10,423 nucleotides of DNA, from assembly GCA_947303905.1 (NCBI GenBank), contig CAMYZR010000025.1, positions 1 through 10,423 of the forward strand. Reading direction: 5' to 3'. The position numbers and the translations under genes were made by a program. The stretch comes from an uncultured Atopobiaceae bacterium (GTDB lineage Bacteria; Actinomycetota; Coriobacteriia; Coriobacteriales; Atopobiaceae). Below, piece after piece: positions 6,328 to 10,423 of this stretch (position 1 is the first letter of the stretch; the number at the start of each line of letters is the position of its first letter). The notes beneath the pieces were generated by a model. It was not told where the DNA came from, searched no databases, and saw only the letters and a program-made list of their open reading frames with translations.

Positions 6328-9300
6328 TTACGCATCTTGCAGCAGCCTCATCAGGTCCTCGCGCCTGAGCGCGGAGAGCGACGTCAGCCCACCGGCGGCA
6401 CCCACAAACTGCTCCGCAAGGTCGCTCTTAGACTCCTGCAGAAGCAGTATGCGCTCCTCAATAGTATGGGACGCGATCACCTTGTAGACGGCGACGTCGC
6501 GCGTCTGTCCAATGCGGTGCGCCCGGTCGGTCGCCTGGTCCTGCACGGCCACGTTCCACCACGGGTCGGCATGGATGACCACCGAGGCACCCACCAGGTT
6601 GAGTCCCGTGCCCCCCGCCCGAAGCGACACCAGAAAGACCGGCGTGTCATCGGCATTGAAGGCATCGACGAGCTCGACGCGACGCTGCTTGGGCGTGGCC
6701 CCCGTGATGGTGTAGTAGGCCACATCCGCCGCCTCGAGGCGCTCCGAGACGAGGGCCAGATAGCTTGTGAACTGGGAGAACACGAGCACCTTCTGCCTCG
6801 CGTCGATGGCCTGCGACACCAGCTGCATGATGGTGTCGAGCTTACAGCTGCCGCCGTCGTAGTCCTCGTAGACCAGACGTGGGTCGCAGCAGAGCTGCCT
6901 CAGGCGCGTGAGCTCTGCCAGCACCTGCATGCGCTCGGTACCCAGGTCGCGGTCGCCCCCGGCAATGGACTGGCGCAGCGCCTGCTCGCGCGCCGCGTAC
7001 AGCTCGCGCTGCGTCCGGCCCATGCGACAGCTCACCACCTGCTCGAGCTTCTCGGGCAGGTCCTCGAGCACCTCTGACTTGAGGCGGCGCAGCACGAAGG
7101 GGCTGACCGCCGCCTGGAGCGTCCTTGCCGCATCCTCGTCGCCGTCCAGGATGGGCTGCTCGTAGTGGTCGCGGAAGCGCTCGTATCCGCCGAGCAGACC
7201 AGGCATCAGATAGTCGAAGATGCTCCAGAGCTCGGAGAGGCGGTTCTCGACTGGCGTACCCGTCAGCGCAAGGCGATGCTCGGCGTCAAGCACCTTGACG
7301 GCACGCGCCGCCAGCGTCTGATGGTTCTTGACGTACTGGGCCTCGTCGAGCACCGCGCACCACAGGCTCATGCCAGCCCAGTCCTCGATGTCGCGACGCA
7401 GCAGGTCGTAGGAGGTGACGAGCACCTCATGGCTCCGCTCGCCGCGCACACGCTTGCGCTCCTGCGCGCTTCCGGCAACCGCCGCCACGTCCATCTGCGG
7501 GGCGAACTTCTCGAACTCGGCCACCCAGTTGTAGACGAGCGAGGCGGGGCACACGACCAGCGTTCGACCGGAGCCGCGGCGCGACACGAGCAGGGAGATG
7601 ACCTGCAGCGACTTGCCCAAGCCCATCTCGTCGGCAAGGACGCCGCCAAAGCCCATGTCCACAAGCGCCGAGAGCCACTTGAATCCCCCAACCTGATAGG
7701 GGCGCATGCGCTCCACGAGCGACGAAGGCACCTCGTAGGCATCGAGGTCCACTCGGCGAAAGCCCTCCAGGCACTCCTCGAAGGAAAGGTCCTTCTCCTC
7801 GTCAGTTGTCAGGGCATCGAGCAGGAAGGCCTTGTAGGAGGGGATGCTGACACTGCCCGCCGCGACATCCCGTGCCGAAAGGCCCAGCTCCTCCACCAGG
7901 CGAGCCGCCTCGACAAGCTCGTCTCCGGAGAGGTCCACAAAGGAGCCGTCGCGCAGACGGTGGAAGCGCTTGCGCTGCCGATAGCTCGTCAGAATCGCAT
8001 GCAGCTCGTCGGCAGGCAGGTCGTCGGCGCTCATCCTGAGGTCGATCAGGCCCGCATGCGCCGAGACGGCCACCCGCATATGCGGGCGGTGACGCGTCGC
8101 CATGAGCGCAAAGGCCTCGCTCACCCGCACCTCCCCCAAGCGCCGCAACTCCCCCACGCCCTCGTAGGCAATACGTGCCACCGATTCGGCGTCGGGTCTG
8201 CTGACCAGCACCTCTGCGGAGCGGACGGTCGTAAAGTAGCGCGCCACCACGGCACGGGCGTCAGCCTCGGCTGACGCGTCGCGCCACAAGGCCTCGTCAC
8301 CCTGTATGCGGTCGAAGAGACGCACGCTGCGCTCTCCGTAGCGTGCGACGGCGTCACAGGTTGCCAGCTGCCCCTGGCAGTCCAGCACGAAGGTGAGACG
8401 CAGGGGGTCGGGACGGAGCGCATCGAGCTCGGGTGCAACGTCGACCCGCATCGCACGCTCGAGAGATGGCAGCACCGACACGCAGAAGCGCCGGGCGTCC
8501 TCGGCGGTCATCAGCAGATCGAGCGCCTGGCTGCAGTAGACCTGCTGCAAGAACGCCGCAACGGGCAGCATGCGCGGCGAGCAACGGTACAGCCGGTCGT
8601 CCTGGACCGCATAGACGCGCTCGCCCGTGCCAAAGACCTCCACCGCGCGTCCGCGCTCGATCCTGAAGGCATCGGTGGCCGAGCATGCCAGCTTGAGCGA
8701 GATGTCTGGATCGCCATCCACCACCTCGAGCTGGCGCGTCTTGCCCGCATGCGGTCCGGCAGACGTCTCAAAACACACCTGGCGCCCCATCATGAGCGCC
8801 ATGAGCTCGTCGGTCTCCGGTCCAGAGAGGCGCAGCTCCTTGCCAATGGTCAGCGACGAACCAGCCGTCGTAAACACATGGCCATAGGCACGCGTTCCCG
8901 CATAGCTGCGCCGGTTGCGCACGCAGCGGCAGACCAGACGCACCAGCCCACGATCCTGCTCGGCGAAGGCCTCGAGGCCGTGGGTGAAGGCCAGGCGCTT
9001 GCCGTACTCGAAGAAAGCGCCCTCGCTGATGTTTGCCTCAAAGGCACCGAGGTCGCGCACCACATAGGTGCCGCGCGCGCCAACGAGGCGCAACCCCAAG
9101 AAGAGGTCGTTGTCGCGCAGGAGCCTCGGCTCGACGCGCACGCTTCCCGGCTGATCGGCCGACGGGGCGGCCACGCGCGGACGCGCGGAGCGCGTGGCAC
9201 GGTTGAGGAATGCGGTCAGCGCGGGAGACGTGGAGACGTGCTCGAGCTCGCTGAAGCCCTCGTAGGAGCCAGCGTTTCGGTTGAAGTCGAGTGCCAGTGC

Positions 9301-9573
9301 GATGCTGTGCTTGCAGGGCCCGGAGAAGCGGCGCGCGGCCGGGCAGGTGCATTCGTAGGAGAAGACCTCGTCGGCCGCCTCGTCGACGGTGAGGGAGACA
9401 TCGTAGCTGTCGTCGTAGCCAGAGGAGCTGTCGATGCGGGCGGAGAGGTGTGTGAGCCTTCCCTCGTAGCTGCAGCGCCGATCCCAAATTCGGCCCTCAC
9501 GCTGGGCAATCACGCGCGCACGCCCCAAGATGGCGGGACGACACGCAGCCGCAAGCGCTCGCTCGCTGATCAT
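6328..9573 (-). CDS. SNF2/HepA-family helicase-like ATPase with N-terminal SWIM zinc finger
   Basis: This 1081-residue superfamily 2 ATPase probably translocates on double-stranded DNA or remodels nucleoprotein complexes in the cytoplasm. The SWIM zinc finger at residues 75-89 has C75, C77, C87 and H89 (CTCPAARRFSGPCKH). Then follows a long region of about 500 residues resembling the bacterial SNF2-associated domain. The SNF2 core follows: ADEMGLGKSLQVISLL with Walker lysine K654; TLVVCPASLVYNW; DEAQ at 743-746; LALTGTPVENRLSELWSIFD; the helicase C lobe with KVLVFSQFTSYL; and SLRAGGTGLNLVGA through TDRAHRIGQTRDV, with H1019-Q1023. All key ATPase motifs are intact. The start at 9573 is chosen because AGAGGAG lies 8 bases upstream and the ORF upstream of it (to 9726) encodes an unconserved-looking basic stretch overlapping the promoter. 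Bacterial homologues are widespread and mostly uncharacterised; some SNF2 proteins act in defence, but no partner genes for that are present here. Confidence 0.93.
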   Translation of the reverse strand: MISERALAAACRPAILGRARVIAQREGRIWDRRCSYEGRLTHLSARIDSSSGYDDSYDVSLTVDEAADEVFSYECTCPAARRFSGPCKHSIALALDFNRNAGSYEGFSELEHVSTSPALTAFLNRATRSARPRVAAPSADQPGSVRVEPRLLRDNDLFLGLRLVGARGTYVVRDLGAFEANISEGAFFEYGKRLAFTHGLEAFAEQDRGLVRLVCRCVRNRRSYAGTRAYGHVFTTAGSSLTIGKELRLSGPETDELMALMMGRQVCFETSAGPHAGKTRQLEVVDGDPDISLKLACSATDAFRIERGRAVEVFGTGERVYAVQDDRLYRCSPRMLPVAAFLQQVYCSQALDLLMTAEDARRFCVSVLPSLERAMRVDVAPELDALRPDPLRLTFVLDCQGQLATCDAVARYGERSVRLFDRIQGDEALWRDASAEADARAVVARYFTTVRSAEVLVSRPDAESVARIAYEGVGELRRLGEVRVSEAFALMATRHRPHMRVAVSAHAGLIDLRMSADDLPADELHAILTSYRQRKRFHRLRDGSFVDLSGDELVEAARLVEELGLSARDVAAGSVSIPSYKAFLLDALTTDEEKDLSFEECLEGFRRVDLDAYEVPSSLVERMRPYQVGGFKWLSALVDMGFGGVLADEMGLGKSLQVISLLVSRRGSGRTLVVCPASLVYNWVAEFEKFAPQMDVAAVAGSAQERKRVRGERSHEVLVTSYDLLRRDIEDWAGMSLWCAVLDEAQYVKNHQTLAARAVKVLDAEHRLALTGTPVENRLSELWSIFDYLMPGLLGGYERFRDHYEQPILDGDEDAARTLQAAVSPFVLRRLKSEVLEDLPEKLEQVVSCRMGRTQRELYAAREQALRQSIAGGDRDLGTERMQVLAELTRLRQLCCDPRLVYEDYDGGSCKLDTIMQLVSQAIDARQKVLVFSQFTSYLALVSERLEAADVAYYTITGATPKQRRVELVDAFNADDTPVFLVSLRAGGTGLNLVGASVVIHADPWWNVAVQDQATDRAHRIGQTRDVAVYKVIASHTIEERILLLQESKSDLAEQFVGAAGGLTSLSALRREDLMRLLQDA

Positions 9574-9654
9574 CGGGCCATCTCCTCTCGCGTGGCTTTT
9601 CGGACTTGTCGGCCAACCAAATGTCGACAGCATCCACCTTTGGGCATTCGAACG

Positions 9655-9682
9655 ATTATACGTCCTTGCAGGTGCCACGCAA
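9655..9682 (-). promoter_or_regulatory. Promoter of the SNF2-type helicase gene
   Basis: On the minus strand a perfect TATAAT (complement of 9655-9660) is preceded after 16 bases by TTGCGT (complement of 9677-9682), a half-match to the -35 consensus. Transcription would start near 9648, giving a leader of about 75 bases to the ATG at 9573. Confidence 0.6.
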
Positions 9683-9783
9683 CGCACTCGACCGCCGAAT
9701 GAAAACGTTACCCGAACAACCAACAACGTCTACGCCTCCGCTGGACGTTTGTGTCACATCGTGTCGTACACTATTCGCGTGAT

Positions 9784-9800
9784 ATGCCAAGGTACGGCAT
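9784..9800. repeat. ATGCC-N7-GGCAT inverted repeat with flanking ATTCGCG direct repeats
   Basis: Arms ATGCC (9784-9788) and GGCAT (9796-9800) form a 17-base interrupted palindrome of operator size. It is flanked by the direct repeat ATTCGCG at 9773-9779 and 9799-9805. It lies in the upstream region of the Fe-S scaffold gene. A regulator-binding site is possible, but no known consensus was recognised. Confidence 0.3.
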
Positions 9801-9809
9801 TCGCGGTTT

Positions 9810-9862
9810 GCAGGGAGATAGGCAGGCACCCAAGATGGCTGTCGCATGGCTCCCTGCTTATC
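9810..9862 (+). promoter_or_regulatory. Switch-like structured leader upstream of the Fe-S scaffold gene
   Basis: Two mutually exclusive pairings share the same bases. GCAGGGAG (9810-9817) pairs perfectly with CTCCCTGC (9850-9857). Alternatively GATAGGCAGG (9817-9826) pairs with CCTGCTTATC (9853-9862), ten positions with one G-U. The CTCCCT arm could also pair with the AGGGGG run at about 9886-9891, close to the Shine-Dalgarno AGAGGAG (9911-9917). No known riboswitch class was recognised, and no U-tract terminator follows, so translational control would be the likelier mode. An alternative is that these are nested operator sites. No confident plus-strand promoter was found in 9574-9810. Confidence 0.4.
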
Positions 9863-9922
9863 TATCGGACTTCAGCATGTCCCTAAGGGGGGTCATGCGT
9901 GATGTGATGGAGAGGAGCATTC

Positions 9923-10423
9923 ATGCAGTATTCGTCAGATGTGGAGAAGATGTGCCCCGTGACCAAGGGCGCATACCACGGGCCTGCACCGATTCCCGAG
10001 GAGGGTCAGTGGATTCAGGCCAAGCAGCTTGAGGACATCTCTGGCTACACCCATGGCATCGGCTGGTGCGCCCCCCAGCAGGGCGGCTGCAAGCTGAGCC
10101 TGAACGTCAAGAAGGGCATCATCGAGGAGGCCCTCGTCGAGACCATCGGTTGCTCGGGCATGACCCACTCCGCCGCTATGGCCGCCGAGATCCTCCCCAA
10201 GAAGACCATTCTTGAGGCTCTGAACACCGACCTCGTGTGCGACGCCATCAACGTTGCCATGCGCGAGCTGTTCCTGCAGATCGTCTACGGCCGCACCCAG
10301 ACCGCCTTCTCCGAGGACGGCCTGCCCATCGGCGCTGGCCTCGACGACCTCGGCAAGGGCCTGCGCTCCATGGTCGGCACCACCTACGGCACCGCCGCCA
10401 AGGGCGCCCGTTACCTCGAGCTC
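9923..10423 (+). CDS. NifU-like iron-sulfur cluster scaffold protein, 3'-truncated by the window edge
   Basis: The window holds 167 N-terminal codons of a cytoplasmic protein resembling the iron-sulfur cluster assembly scaffold family (NifU_N/IscU fold) of anaerobes. Visible features: MCPVTKGAYHGPAPIP near the N-terminus; GIGWCAPQQGGCKLSLNV, where IscU has its first Cys; EALVETIGCSGMTHSAAMAAEIL, matching the F-x-G-C-x-x-x-x-x-S-S-S-x-A segment of NifU_N; KKTILEALNTDLVCDAIN with a further Cys; then a long C-terminal part not shared with classical IscU. The candidate cluster ligands are therefore these Cys residues. The start is set by AGAGGAG at 9911-9917, 5 bases ahead of the ATG. Related proteins are, to my recollection, usually encoded next to a GGGtGRT-type protein, which would lie beyond the window edge. 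The gene is divergent from the helicase gene and carries a structured leader. The exact client of the scaffold is unknown. Confidence 0.8.
   Translation, partial: MQYSSDVEKMCPVTKGAYHGPAPIPEEGQWIQAKQLEDISGYTHGIGWCAPQQGGCKLSLNVKKGIIEEALVETIGCSGMTHSAAMAAEILPKKTILEALNTDLVCDAINVAMRELFLQIVYGRTQTAFSEDGLPIGAGLDDLGKGLRSMVGTTYGTAAKGARYLEL

Larger units (their letters stand above)
9574..9922. other. Divergent intergenic region, helicase / Fe-S scaffold (no gene)
   Basis: The 349 bases hold the helicase promoter on the minus strand, the ATGCC/GGCAT and ATTCGCG repeats, the alternative hairpins, and the ribosome-binding site of the scaffold gene. Short open frames exist here but lack ribosome-binding sites or run into the flanking genes in the wrong frame. 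No tRNA or recognised small RNA was seen. Confidence 0.6.

Noticed and set aside
5884..8274. Long plus-strand open frames (5884-7077 and 7165-8274)
   Set aside because: Antisense shadows of the DUF554 and SNF2-type genes, with no domain and no convincing ribosome-binding site.
9574..9726. Upstream 51-residue extension of the SNF2-type protein
   Set aside because: It overlaps the TATAAT promoter, has no ribosome-binding site, and the ATG at 9573 has a well-placed AGAGGAG.
9751..10032. 93-residue plus-strand frame overlapping the scaffold start
   Set aside because: It overlaps the scaffold gene in another frame and spans the structured leader; no domain and no ribosome-binding site were seen.

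Overview
The window is GC-rich and tightly packed, with Shine-Dalgarno sequences ahead of nearly every gene. Gene content (a NifU-like scaffold of the anaerobe type, an XRE-cupin/acyl-CoA synthetase pair, a YARHG lipoprotein, a DUF554 membrane protein) and codon use suggest a high-GC anaerobic actinobacterium, most likely of the Coriobacteriia (Olsenella/Atopobium-like). That placement is an inference from protein resemblance and composition, not from a marker gene. No mobile element, CRISPR array, tRNA or rRNA was seen.

Layout. (1) 1-1158, minus: leuA (2-isopropylmalate synthase), cut at its C-terminus by the window edge. (2) 1159-1669: a divergent control region. On the minus strand it holds a 37-codon leader peptide (1293-1406) with seven Leu codons, six of them in its last eleven residues. 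The leader is followed by competing hairpins and then the leuA ribosome-binding site, so it looks like a leucine-sensing attenuator. A perfect TATAAT for the plus-strand gene is at 1617-1622. (3) 1670-3997, plus: a two-gene unit of an XRE-cupin regulator and an AMP-forming acyl-CoA synthetase, closed by a strong intrinsic terminator (4017-4054). (4) 4148-5575, plus: a secreted lipoprotein with a Ser/Thr/Pro-rich linker and a C-terminal YARHG domain. (5) 5572-9573, minus: a large SWIM-zinc-finger SNF2-type helicase followed by a DUF554 membrane protein, with a hairpin between them. The DUF554 gene meets the lipoprotein gene tail to tail, both stop codons lying inside one CTAG. (6) 9574-9922: a 349-base divergent region with a good minus-strand promoter for the helicase and a structured, switch-like leader before the next plus-strand gene. 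(7) 9923-10423, plus: a NifU-like iron-sulfur scaffold protein, cut by the window edge.

How it works together. These are mostly separate transcription units with housekeeping or metabolic roles: leucine synthesis, acyl-CoA formation, envelope, DNA or nucleoprotein remodelling, and Fe-S metabolism. The regulatory DNA is the least ordinary part. Two leaders (leuA and the Fe-S scaffold) contain alternative base-pairing arms, and the leuA leader encodes a peptide whose composition matches the end product of the pathway. No anti-phage or other multi-gene accessory system is evident.
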